In this document: positions 53,660 through 62,305 of the stretch, piece after piece
Numbering within the stretch: position 1 is the first letter of the stretch
How the letters are laid out: every line of letters begins with the position of its first letter
From: Pseudomonas sp. Irchel 3E13
GTDB taxonomy: Bacteria > Pseudomonadota > Gammaproteobacteria > Pseudomonadales > Pseudomonadaceae
Length of the DNA stretch: 64,000 bases
Direction: 5' to 3'
NCBI RefSeq assembly: GCF_900187455.1
Contig: NZ_FYDX01000015.1
Location: forward strand, 1-64,000
Notes under the pieces: model-generated
Seen by the model: only the letters and a program-made list of their open reading frames with translations
Told to the model about the DNA's origin: nothing
Databases searched by the model: none
Made by a program: the position numbers and the translations under genes

Positions 53660-54529
53660 ATGGCGATCAAGGTGCTGGAAGCTCACGAAGTGAGCGAGCA
53701 TCGTGTGGCGTTGCCGGGCTGGCAGGAGCAGTACACGCAGATGTCGGCGGGCCATTTTCATGGCCGGCTGGTGCATGCGCAGACGGGCGCCGTCGAGCTG
53801 TACGAGGAGCACATGAACCTGCGCGTCGAACAGGAATTCCATGCCCCGCCTGATGCCCTGGTGTTCAGCTTCGACATGAGCGACGACGCGCTGTACCTGC
53901 TCGATGGCCAGACCCGCAATGCCTGGGTCACCCCGGAAAATTACCGCGAGGTGGCGGTGGTGCTGAAGCAGCCGGCGGCCTGGAAGCGCTCCGCCGCGGA
54001 GTTTCGCCAACTGGTGTTGCAACCGCTGCGCTCGACCGGCTGCCGCTCGTTCGCCGACTCGCTGAGTGGCGTGCTGGCGGGTGCGCTGGAAGGCCATGTG
54101 GACGTCGATGCGCCGGGCTTCGCCGAGCAGATTGCCGAGGGTTGCTTCCTGTTGCTGGACGAGGCGCTGGACGTCGGAGCGCGCCGGCGTTCGGAGAACC
54201 AGGCGCGGCGGGTGGTCGAGCGGGTCAAGGAAGTGGTCAACGACTGCCCGCAGGACAGCTTCGGCGTGCTCGACCTGGCGGAAGCAGCGGGGGTGTCGGT
54301 GCGGCATTTGCAGCAATCGTTCATGCGTTACGCGGACATGCCGCCGACGGTCTGGCTGCGCAATCGCCGCTTGAATGCGGTCAGGCGTGATTTGCTGGCG
54401 GCGGACCCTGGTCAGGTGACTGTGGCCGAAGTGGCGATGCGCTGGTCGTTCTGGCACCTGGGGCGGTTTTCGCAGTCGTATCACGCGCTGTTCGGGGAGT
54501 ATCCGAAGGCGACGTTGAAGCGGGGATAG
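53660..54529 (+). CDS. AraC-family transcriptional regulator
   Basis: 289 residues. An N-terminal cupin-like half (QMSAGHFHGRLVHAQTGAVE) of the AraC_binding_2 type and a C-terminal double helix-turn-helix (FGVLDLAEAAGVSVRHLQQS to VAMRWSFWHLGRFSQSYHAL, about 200-285). Divergent from the porin-hydrolase operon and so its likely activator. Confidence 0.9.
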   Translation: MAIKVLEAHEVSEHRVALPGWQEQYTQMSAGHFHGRLVHAQTGAVELYEEHMNLRVEQEFHAPPDALVFSFDMSDDALYLLDGQTRNAWVTPENYREVAVVLKQPAAWKRSAAEFRQLVLQPLRSTGCRSFADSLSGVLAGALEGHVDVDAPGFAEQIAEGCFLLLDEALDVGARRRSENQARRVVERVKEVVNDCPQDSFGVLDLAEAAGVSVRHLQQSFMRYADMPPTVWLRNRRLNAVRRDLLAADPGQVTVAEVAMRWSFWHLGRFSQSYHALFGEYPKATLKRG

Positions 54530-54631
54530 GCAGATTTTGTGCTGCCCTTCATCGTTGGCAAGGCCAGCACCCACAGCGGGGGCTGGCCGGATACACCAAC
54601 GAGGTCTGCCAACGCCGACCTTCAGCCTGGC

Positions 54632-56950
54632 CTAAAAGTCATACCGCCCCGTAACCCCCACCGTCCTCGGCGTTCCCAGCACCCCCGTGTACCCGCCATT
54701 CGGCGAGTTCCACAGCGTGGTGTAGTAGGTCTTGTCCGCCGCATTCTTCACCCATAGCGACACATCCCACTGCCCATCCGCGAGATCGCCACGTACACCG
54801 GCCGAAAGGTTGACCAACGCATAGCTCGGCAATTGCGCATGGTCCGAGTCGTCCACCGTGCCCACGGCGTGGGAGCGGAAGGCGTAGCTGGCGTTTACAT
54901 ACGGGCGCAACGGACCGGCTTCCCATTCATAGGTGCCGCTGGCGTTGAGGATCCATTTCGACGCGCCGACCACGGTGTGCCCGCTCAGGTCGCAGGACGC
55001 CGGCGCGCCGGGCTGCAAGGCGACTTCGGCCGGGCAAGGGGCGTTGTTGTAGTCGAGGTAGCGTACGTCGTTGAGCGAGCCGTTGAGGTTCAGGGTCAGG
55101 CCGCGCACCGGCAGCAGGGTCGATTCGAATTCGACGCCGCGGCTGCGCACGGCGCCGGCGTTGGTCAGGTAGCTGGTGAGGTTGGCGTCGTCGTAGGCGT
55201 TGGTCTGGTAGCCGTGGACTTCGGTCCAGAACAGGTTGGCGTTGAGCAGCAGGCGTTGGTCGAGCAGGGTGCTCTTGATCCCCAGTTCGGCGTCGTTGGC
55301 CCGTTCGCTGCCGATCAGCAGGGAGTCGGCACCGGCCACCGGCGCGCTGGCGACGCTGAGGTTGACGCCGCCCGATTTCTCGCCGTGGGACAGCGAGGCA
55401 TAGCCCATCACCTGGTCGTTGAAGCGATAGGCCAGGCTGACCAGCGCCGACGGGCTGAAGCTGTAGACGCTGAGTTCGCCCGAGTCATACGCGCCGAGAC
55501 GCGCCTGGCGCACGCTGGCCGCCGCACCGCTGACCGCCGCGCCGCCGCTTGGCGCGTAGCGACCGACCCGCGCTTGCTTCACCTCGTAAGTGCCGCGCAC
55601 GCCGGCGGTGAGGTCCAGGCGCGGGGTCAGGTGCCAGGTGCCTTGGGCGAACAGGGCGAAGCTGTCGGTGTCGATGCGGCCTTTGCCCAGGCTGTAGACG
55701 TTGTTCAGCGCGCCCTGCGGCGTGCCGTTCCAGGTGTCGGCCAGCGGGCCGTAATCGGTGAAGACTTCGTTGCGCATTTCCTGGCGGAAGTAATAGGCGC
55801 CGAGCACATAGTCGAAGACATCGCCGGTGGGCGAGGCCAGGCGCAGTTCCTGGGAATATTGCTGGTCGCGCGCCGACTGGCCGACGTTGTACATCACCGG
55901 GACGTTGAGTTCGTCGTCGTTGCGCGGGGTGAAATCCCACCAGCGCCAGGCGCTGACGGAGGTCAGGGTGTAGTCGCCGGGCAGGCTCCAGTTGGCTTCC
56001 AGCGAGGTGCCGCCCTGGAACACTTTGACGTTCTGGTCGGCGTCGAGGTTGACGTGGCGCCCCTGGGCCAAGGTCGCGCCCACCGCGGCGGCGCGTTGCT
56101 CGTAGCGGTTGACGCCGTTGATGGTCGGGCCGGTGCTGAACAGCGAGCGGGTGCCGGCGCTGGAGTCCTCTTCGTTGTAGTCGGCGATCCAGCGCAGGTT
56201 GAAGGATTCATTCGGTTCGAACAGCAGTTGCCCACGGAAGCCCTGGCGGGTTCCGCCGCCGAGGGTGTGGCCGTCGTGGTCGTTCTCGACGTAGCCGTTC
56301 TCCCGCGTGCGATAGGCGGAAAAACGTCCGGCCAACTGGTGGGTCAGCGGGCCGCCGATGCTGGCGTGGGTCTGCACGTAGCCGTCCTCGCCAAACGAGG
56401 TCGAGACGCTGCCCTCTGGCGTGAACGAGGGCCGACGGGTGCTGATGTTGAGCACGCCGGCGGTGGTGTTCTTGCCGAACAGGGTGCCTTGCGGGCCGCG
56501 CAGCAGTTCGAGTTGCTCGATGTCCAGCAGGTCAAACACGGCCATGCCGGGGCGGCCGAGGTAGACGTTGTCGAGGTAGATCCCGGCGCTGCCTTCCAGG
56601 CCGTCGCTGGCCGGGTTGTTGCCCAGCCCGCGGATCGACAGGCTGGACTGGCGCGGGTTCATGAACGACACGTTGACGCTGGGCAGCGCTTGTTGCAGGT
56701 CCTGCACGCGGTACAGGCGCTGGTTTTCCAGGGTTTGCGCCGAGAGCACGGTCATCGCGGTGGGGACCGTCTGCACATCCTCCACACGGCGGCGGGCATT
56801 GACGGTGATGGTCTGCAAGGTCGCGTCATCGGCCTGCGGGCCCTCGACGGTTTCGGCGCTGTAACCCGGCGAGCAGGCCAGGGCCAGCAAACCGGGAAGA
56901 AAACGGGGCCAGACGCACGCGCGGCTGTTTCGTTGCAAAGGCATGGTCAT
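54632..56950 (-). CDS. TonB-dependent outer membrane receptor (sulfur/aryl-sulfate operon)
   Basis: 772 residues; ATG 56950 is best spaced from AGGAG. Plug with ITVNARRRVEDVQTVPTAMT and LELLRGPQGTLFGKNTTAGV; barrel ending GVTGRYDF. This is the classical catecholate-less FyuA/CirA-like group used also for sulfate esters and polyaromatic compounds. No STN domain. Third in a minus-strand operon behind a sulfonate-type binding protein and an arylsulfotransferase-like protein; probably brings their substrate into the periplasm. Confidence 0.87.
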   Translation of the reverse strand: MTMPLQRNSRACVWPRFLPGLLALACSPGYSAETVEGPQADDATLQTITVNARRRVEDVQTVPTAMTVLSAQTLENQRLYRVQDLQQALPSVNVSFMNPRQSSLSIRGLGNNPASDGLEGSAGIYLDNVYLGRPGMAVFDLLDIEQLELLRGPQGTLFGKNTTAGVLNISTRRPSFTPEGSVSTSFGEDGYVQTHASIGGPLTHQLAGRFSAYRTRENGYVENDHDGHTLGGGTRQGFRGQLLFEPNESFNLRWIADYNEEDSSAGTRSLFSTGPTINGVNRYEQRAAAVGATLAQGRHVNLDADQNVKVFQGGTSLEANWSLPGDYTLTSVSAWRWWDFTPRNDDELNVPVMYNVGQSARDQQYSQELRLASPTGDVFDYVLGAYYFRQEMRNEVFTDYGPLADTWNGTPQGALNNVYSLGKGRIDTDSFALFAQGTWHLTPRLDLTAGVRGTYEVKQARVGRYAPSGGAAVSGAAASVRQARLGAYDSGELSVYSFSPSALVSLAYRFNDQVMGYASLSHGEKSGGVNLSVASAPVAGADSLLIGSERANDAELGIKSTLLDQRLLLNANLFWTEVHGYQTNAYDDANLTSYLTNAGAVRSRGVEFESTLLPVRGLTLNLNGSLNDVRYLDYNNAPCPAEVALQPGAPASCDLSGHTVVGASKWILNASGTYEWEAGPLRPYVNASYAFRSHAVGTVDDSDHAQLPSYALVNLSAGVRGDLADGQWDVSLWVKNAADKTYYTTLWNSPNGGYTGVLGTPRTVGVTGRYDF

Positions 56951-57028
56951 CATGAACTCCTGTGATGAGTGAACCTCTCGCTGCGCGTGGTCTGCGTAAG
57001 CGTGATCGGAAGGGTTGGGGGTTATGGA

Positions 57029-58147
57029 TCAGTCGCGCAGCCAGGGCAGCTCATGGGCCTGATAGCGGTGGGCGCGGAAGATCGCGTTGTTCTCGCCCGG
57101 CAGGTAGGCGCGGGAGGCGGCGTCCGGGTAGGCGGCGAAATGCGGGTTGATGTATTCCCAGACCACCTCACCCTGGCGGGTCACTTCGAACAGCCGGCCG
57201 AAGTTGGCCTCGGTGATCAGCGTGTTGCCGTTGTGCAGGCGCTGGGCGCCGCCCATGAACGGGGTGAAGAAGGCGTAGCCGGGGGTGTCGGCGTACTGCC
57301 ATTCGATGCGCTGGGCATGCGGGTCAACTTCGATCACCCGCGAGTGCGGCATGGACACGTTAGGTCGCGAGATGCCGTTGTCGAACACCAGGATGCGGCC
57401 GTTTTCCAGTTCGCTCGGGCAATGCTGCTGCGCCACCAGGTCGTGGCCGAGGCGCCAGAGCACGCGGTCGCTGGCCTTGTCGACGGCGATCACCGAGGAC
57501 ACGCTGCGCAAACTGAGGATGACCTTGCCGTCGCGGCCCGGGGTCACCGAGTTGGTCATCGGCCAGTGGTAGCGCTCGAAGCAGGCGTGCAGCGGGTAGT
57601 CTTCCGGCGCCAGGTGTTCCCAGCTACGCCATTCCCAGACCAGCGTGCCGCTGCGGTCGACTTCCTTGACCACGTCGCCGTAGATCACCCCGCCCGGCGC
57701 CTCGCTGCCGGGAATCCCGCCGAGCACGCGACTGGCGATATCCAGTGGCAGCGGCTCGGCGGTGGTGTAGAGCAGGTTGCCGTTTTCCAGCCATTGGGCG
57801 TCGTGGTGGTGGGTCAGGTCGGTGTATTCCCAGACCACTTCACCCTCCGGCGTCACCTCGCTGAATGCACCGCCATGCCACACCGACCAGCCTGGAAACA
57901 GCTCCGGCGAGTCCGGGTGGTTGCCGTTGTAGCCGAGGTTGCCGTTGGCCAGGATCACCGCGTCGCGGCCGGGGCGTTGCGGCAGTTTCCAGCGGTGCAC
58001 TTCTTCGCCGCGCAGGTTGATGAGGAACACGTTGCCGCCGGCGGTCTGCGGGGCGAACAGGGTGTAGCCACCGGCCGAACGTTCGGCATCGACGGCGATC
58101 AGGCCGGTGGCGTGGCGACGCAGGGTGGTGCGGTCGAGTGCAGGCAT
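57029..58147 (-). CDS. Arylsulfotransferase-like (ASST family) beta-propeller protein
   Basis: 372 residues from ATG 58147 (GGAG seven bases upstream), no signal peptide. Repeated blades NGNLGYNGNH, HHHDAQWLENGNLLYTT, HWPMTNSVTPGRDGKVILSL and GAQRLHNGNTLITEANFGRL are typical of the Arylsulfotransf_2 family, which moves sulfate between phenolic sulfates. Cytosolic here, unlike E. coli-type ASST. The role in desulfurising imported aryl sulfates is inferred from its neighbours. Confidence 0.75.
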   Translation of the reverse strand: MPALDRTTLRRHATGLIAVDAERSAGGYTLFAPQTAGGNVFLINLRGEEVHRWKLPQRPGRDAVILANGNLGYNGNHPDSPELFPGWSVWHGGAFSEVTPEGEVVWEYTDLTHHHDAQWLENGNLLYTTAEPLPLDIASRVLGGIPGSEAPGGVIYGDVVKEVDRSGTLVWEWRSWEHLAPEDYPLHACFERYHWPMTNSVTPGRDGKVILSLRSVSSVIAVDKASDRVLWRLGHDLVAQQHCPSELENGRILVFDNGISRPNVSMPHSRVIEVDPHAQRIEWQYADTPGYAFFTPFMGGAQRLHNGNTLITEANFGRLFEVTRQGEVVWEYINPHFAAYPDAASRAYLPGENNAIFRAHRYQAHELPWLRD

Positions 58148-58208
58148 GACTTTTCTCCAGATGAGCGGCGCCCTGCCGGCAACTGCGGCATGGCGCGAAG
58201 GTTTCAGA

Positions 58209-59186
58209 TCAGGGGTGTTGTGGCAGCAGGCGGTTGTAGCGGTCGTCGAAGGCTTCGATGACCTTCAATGGACGGGGAATCAGCCGGGCCTCGGCGAAGC
58301 GGTCGGCCAGGCGTTGTTGCAGGCCGGCGACCCGGGCGTCCAGCGCGACGTACTGCAAGCGCTGTTGGCCGAGCATTTCCTGCAGCAGCGGCAGCGGCAG
58401 GCGGGTGACCTGGCTCAGCCGCTCGGCCCAGGCGTCGGGGTGGGCGGTGGCCCAGGCCTGGGCTCGGGCCAGGCGCTGGATGAAGTCGCCAAGCAGCTCG
58501 GCCTTGTGCGGATCGTTCAGCGCCGCGAGGCTGGCGACGGTGAAGTTCAGGCCGGTCTCGGGCCATTGCGCGCCGTCCACCAGTTTGCGTGCGCCGCGGG
58601 ACGTGGCCTGGCCGACGAAGGGGTACCAGACCGCCCAGGCATCGAGCTTGCCGCTGGCGAAGGCGTTCTGCGCATCGATGGGGCTGGCGTAGATCACATT
58701 GACATCCTTGATGCCCAGGCCGGCCTCGGCCAGCACGGCGAGCAGCAGGTAATGGCCGCTGGTGCCCTTGGCCACGGCGATACGCTTGCCCTTGAGGTCG
58801 GCGGGGCGGCTGATGGCCGAGTCGGCCTGGACCAGCAGCGCATTGTTGTTCTGCGCGCCTTCGGCAGCGGCCACTACGCGCACATCGAAGCCACCGGCCT
58901 GGGCGAATACCGGCGGCGCGTTGCCGACCACGCCGACGTCCACCGCGGCGGCGCTCAGCGCTTCCATCAGCGCGGTGCCGGTGCCGAAGGGGTGCCAGTC
59001 GAGGGTGTAACCGAGGCCCTGGTCTTCGCCGGCGGCGCCCAGCAGCGCCTGGATCAGCCCGCTCTGGTCACCGACCTCCAGCTCCGGCGCGGCCTGGGCG
59101 GGCAGGGCGCCGAGCAGCGAGGCGAGTAGCAGCCAAGGGGTCAGGTGGCGACGAAGGCGCTTGGCAGGGAAGGACTTTCTGGGCAT
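58209..59186 (-). CDS. Sulfonate-type ABC binding protein (SsuA-like), orphan
   Basis: 325 residues from ATG 59186. Signal peptide (RRHLTPWLLLASLLGALPAQA), then SsuA/TauA-like fold with DWHPFGTGTALMEALSAAAV, DVGVVGNAPPVFAQAGG and VYASPIDAQNAFASGKLDAW. It binds an aliphatic sulfonate or sulfate ester in the periplasm. No permease or ATPase gene accompanies it, so it must use another system or serve as a sensor. First gene of the operon, 34 bases from the divergent regulator. Confidence 0.88.
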   Translation of the reverse strand: MPRKSFPAKRLRRHLTPWLLLASLLGALPAQAAPELEVGDQSGLIQALLGAAGEDQGLGYTLDWHPFGTGTALMEALSAAAVDVGVVGNAPPVFAQAGGFDVRVVAAAEGAQNNNALLVQADSAISRPADLKGKRIAVAKGTSGHYLLLAVLAEAGLGIKDVNVIYASPIDAQNAFASGKLDAWAVWYPFVGQATSRGARKLVDGAQWPETGLNFTVASLAALNDPHKAELLGDFIQRLARAQAWATAHPDAWAERLSQVTRLPLPLLQEMLGQQRLQYVALDARVAGLQQRLADRFAEARLIPRPLKVIEAFDDRYNRLLPQHP

Positions 59187-59220
59187 CGTCTTGGCTCTTG
59201 AATCGGAAAGTGTTGCCAGT

Positions 59221-60357
59221 ATGTCCACGCCCGTCCAACGCCACCATGTCAAACACCCCTCGTTTTCTGCCATGTCGGCGCCGCGAACCGTGCTGGTGCT
59301 GGCGTTTCCCGGTGCGCTGCTGCTCAACGCCGCCGGCCCGCTGGAGGTGTTCGCCGCTGCGCCGCGCATTCTGGGCGGCGAGTTGAAACAGAGCCCGCCG
59401 TACCGGATCGTGCTGGCCTCGCCGTTGGGTGGCGAGATCGAGACGATTTCCGGGATTGCGGTGATGACCCGCTCCCTGGCGGACGTCGAGGCCGAGGCGG
59501 AACTGGACACCCTGATCGTCATCGGTGGTCCGGGCGTGTCGAACCTCGAGAGCGACCCTTACGTCAACGCCTGGCTGCAGCGCCACGCGCCGCGGGCGCG
59601 GCGGCTCTGTTCCATCGGCACCGGCGCCTTCGCCCTGGCCGGCGCGGGTTTGCTGGAAGGTCGGCGGGTGGTGACCCACTGGAGTTTTGCCGAAGAACTG
59701 CAACAGCGTTACCCGGCATTGAGCGTGGAACGCGAGGCGCTGTACCTGCACGACGGCCATTTGTGGACCTGCGGTGGCGCCAGTGCGGGCATCGACCTTG
59801 GCCTGGCCCTGCTGGAACAAGACCTCGGCCCCCATGCGGCGCTGGCCTTGGCGCGGTATTTCACCTTGTTCCTGCGCCGCTCGGCGGAACAGGCCCAGCT
59901 CAGTGCACCGCTCAAGGCGCAGAGCGACGCCCTGCGCAGCGACCGTGACCAGCGTCTGGTGCGCCTGCATGCCTGGATCGCCGGCAACCTCGACAGCGAT
60001 CTGCGCGTGGAGCGGCTGGCGGAAAAGTTCGGCATGAGCCCGCGGCATTTTGCCCGTGCCTACACCGCCGCCACCGGCGGCACCCCGGCGCAGACCGTCG
60101 AGACCTTGCGCCTGGAAGCCGCCTGCCGGTTGCTGGAAACCAGTCAGGAACCGATCAAGCGGATTGCCGAGACAGTGGGCTTTGGCAATGAAGAACGCAT
60201 GCGCCGCAGTTTTCAGCGGCAATTGGGGGTGAGCCCGCTGGGGTATCGGTCACGTTCGCGGGTCGAGGGCGGGGGTGAGGAGAGTCCGGTGGCGGGGCAG
60301 ACCGGATATCGGTATGAGGAGCGAGTGTCGATTGCGTTGGACCATCTGGCGCAGTAG
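59221..60357 (+). CDS. GlxA-type regulator (DJ-1/PfpI plus AraC HTH)
   Basis: 378 residues from ATG 59221; ATG 59272 (361 residues) is equally possible, as neither has a strong ribosome site. DJ-1/PfpI domain (VLVLAFPGALLLNAAGPLEV to CSIGTGAFALAGAGLLEGRR; the usual nucleophile Cys is replaced, as G-T-G-A) and a C-terminal AraC HTH (VERLAEKFGMSPRHFARAYT and ETVGFGNEERMRRSFQRQLG). Divergent from the binding protein-ASST-TonB operon, its probable target. The stop TAG is the first triplet of a REP sequence. Confidence 0.88.
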   Translation: MSTPVQRHHVKHPSFSAMSAPRTVLVLAFPGALLLNAAGPLEVFAAAPRILGGELKQSPPYRIVLASPLGGEIETISGIAVMTRSLADVEAEAELDTLIVIGGPGVSNLESDPYVNAWLQRHAPRARRLCSIGTGAFALAGAGLLEGRRVVTHWSFAEELQQRYPALSVEREALYLHDGHLWTCGGASAGIDLGLALLEQDLGPHAALALARYFTLFLRRSAEQAQLSAPLKAQSDALRSDRDQRLVRLHAWIAGNLDSDLRVERLAEKFGMSPRHFARAYTAATGGTPAQTVETLRLEAACRLLETSQEPIKRIAETVGFGNEERMRRSFQRQLGVSPLGYRSRSRVEGGGEESPVAGQTGYRYEERVSIALDHLAQ

Positions 60358-60454
60358 GAGCGAGCTTGCTCGCGAAGGGCTGCGAAGCGGCCCCATAGGC
60401 CGTGACCCTTTTGGGGCGCTGTGCGCCCCTTCGCGAGCGAGCTCGCTCCTACAG
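60355..60454. repeat. REPIN overlapping a stop codon
   Basis: TAGGAGCGAGCTTGCTCGCG and its inverted copy CGCGAGCGAGCTCGCTCCTA enclose CCCCATAGGCCGTGACCC... The first three bases are the stop codon of the GlxA-type gene. The unit sits between convergent genes. Confidence 0.85.
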
Positions 60455-60458
60455 GCAC

Positions 60459-62291
60459 CTAAACCGCCACCGTCTGCGCACTGAACACCGGCGAGTTCTG
60501 CCCCCCTGCGTTCTGCACCAGCATCGCTAACGGCTGCAAACCATGGCTGTCGGCCTTGCCGCTGCGCTGGCTGAGGGTCAGGGCGCCGTAGGTGCAGGCG
60601 AGGGTGGCGGTGGTGGTTTTGTCGTTGAAGGTCAGGTAGACGTTCAGGCCATCGGTGGACCAGGAAAACCCCTGGCTGGCAATGATCCGGCTCGACAGCG
60701 AGTCGCTGCGGTTCAACTCCCAGGTGCCGATATTGCGGACGCGGTTGAAGCTCAGCACGTTGTTGATCTTCGGTCCGCCGCTGCCGCCGCTGACCTGGCT
60801 GGTGGAGACGAAGGTCTGCACGTAGCCCGGCACGCTGTAGACCTGCTGCGAGGCGGACGCCTGCAGGTTCTGGTGGCCCGTGACCAGCAAGTTGACGGTG
60901 CCGGCGCTGTCGAGGGTGATGCCCAGCGGCGACACCCCGACCGTGTTGTTGACCGCTTGCGATACGGCGTCGGTCACCGTCCATTTGCACTTCACCGGCA
61001 CATTCGGGTTGGCGCCCTCGAACGCGGCGACCTGGGGATCCACGGTAAAGCCGCTGATCACCGGCGCATTGGCGATCACGGTGATGGTCTGTTGCTGGCT
61101 GGCGACCTTGGCACCCTTGCTGTCATAGCCATCCAGCGTGTAGGTGACGGTGTCGTCCGGTTGCGGGTTGGGCTCATAGGCGCTGGCGCTGGCGGGCACG
61201 GACACCGAATACGGTGTGCCGTTTTTCGCCCAGCTCAGGGTCTGGCGGGTGAGGGCGAAGGTTTCCCAGACCAGTTGCACCGGCGTGCCTTGCTTGATGA
61301 CGCTCGGCGACAGGCTGATCAGCCGCAAGATGCCCGGCTGCGGTTTGACCTTGACCAGCGCCAGGGTCTTGTAGCCGTCCTGGTAGCCGGGGATGTTGCT
61401 CCATTGCAGGTATGCCAGGGTGGTGCCGACGTCCAGTTGGGTGATGATATTGCCCAGGATGAACTCGAAGCTGGCGGCGTCGCCGGTGCCGAGGATCTGC
61501 TTGTTCTTCAACTGGTCCGGGGTCAGGGTCCAGCTCGGCGTGCCCTGGGTGTTGGCGCTGATCGACCAGAGGTTGCCGTAGTCCTGGACCGTCCCGCGGG
61601 TGAAGGCGATGGCCTTTTCCGCCGAGGTCAGGGCGCCGGCGCCGCCTTTGCTGGCGTAGGCGAAAGACAGGGTGAAGCTTGGGGTCTTGCTGCCCCAGCT
61701 CACGTCTGCGGGGACGATCGGCGTGTTCGGTGACGGGTTGCTCAGGCGGAATACCAGGGAGCTGGCCATCGGCGCGTTGATATTTTCGGTGATGTAGACG
61801 CTGTTGCCGCCCGTCACCGCGAAGTCGATGTTCAGCGGCAGCAGCTTGCCCGGGTCGTTCTGCGCCAACACTGGCAACTGCACCGCGTCGCCGTCGGCGA
61901 GGTAGGCGTCGATGCCCAGTTGGCGCGCGCCTGGCAGCCCGCTGACGCTGAGCCCCGCGAGGCTCACCGCAATGCTTGCGCCGGCCTTGAAGGTCATGCC
62001 GGCTTCAAGCGCCAGGCACCACACCGGCCCTTGCGCGGTGTTCTGGAACTGCACGCGCCAACTGGCGCAGGTCACTTGCACCGAGCCCGGGTCGGCGACC
62101 AGGTTGCCGAGAAACAGGTAGAGCAGCGCGGTGTTGCTGTTGGCGTCGTCTTCGGGCAGCGGCAGGCTGCCGGCCAGCGCCATGTCGGCGCCGCTGGTGT
62201 TGCTCACGGTGAGCGTCAGCGTCTGGGTCTGACCGAGGTAGACGACCGGTTTGCCATCCGAGTTGGCGATGCTGAAAGCGAGTCCTGACAT
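60459..62291 (-). CDS. Uncharacterised large protein with Ig-like segments
   Basis: 610 residues, GGAG nine bases before ATG. No signal peptide. It starts FSIANSDGKPVVYLGQTQTL and LTLTVSNTSGADMALAG, then beta-rich repeats: GILRLISLSPSVIKQGTPVQ and LVWETFALTRQTLSW look like an Ig/PKD-like domain (about 330-400), PVISGFTVDPQVAAFEGANP starts another (about 405-480), and a lectin-like tail follows. It lies 14 bases after another large unknown gene, so an operon. Possibly a non-classically exported or effector protein; function unknown. Confidence 0.7.
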   Translation of the reverse strand: MSGLAFSIANSDGKPVVYLGQTQTLTLTVSNTSGADMALAGSLPLPEDDANSNTALLYLFLGNLVADPGSVQVTCASWRVQFQNTAQGPVWCLALEAGMTFKAGASIAVSLAGLSVSGLPGARQLGIDAYLADGDAVQLPVLAQNDPGKLLPLNIDFAVTGGNSVYITENINAPMASSLVFRLSNPSPNTPIVPADVSWGSKTPSFTLSFAYASKGGAGALTSAEKAIAFTRGTVQDYGNLWSISANTQGTPSWTLTPDQLKNKQILGTGDAASFEFILGNIITQLDVGTTLAYLQWSNIPGYQDGYKTLALVKVKPQPGILRLISLSPSVIKQGTPVQLVWETFALTRQTLSWAKNGTPYSVSVPASASAYEPNPQPDDTVTYTLDGYDSKGAKVASQQQTITVIANAPVISGFTVDPQVAAFEGANPNVPVKCKWTVTDAVSQAVNNTVGVSPLGITLDSAGTVNLLVTGHQNLQASASQQVYSVPGYVQTFVSTSQVSGGSGGPKINNVLSFNRVRNIGTWELNRSDSLSSRIIASQGFSWSTDGLNVYLTFNDKTTTATLACTYGALTLSQRSGKADSHGLQPLAMLVQNAGGQNSPVFSAQTVAV

Positions 62292-62305
62292 GGGTTGTTG
62301 CTCCC

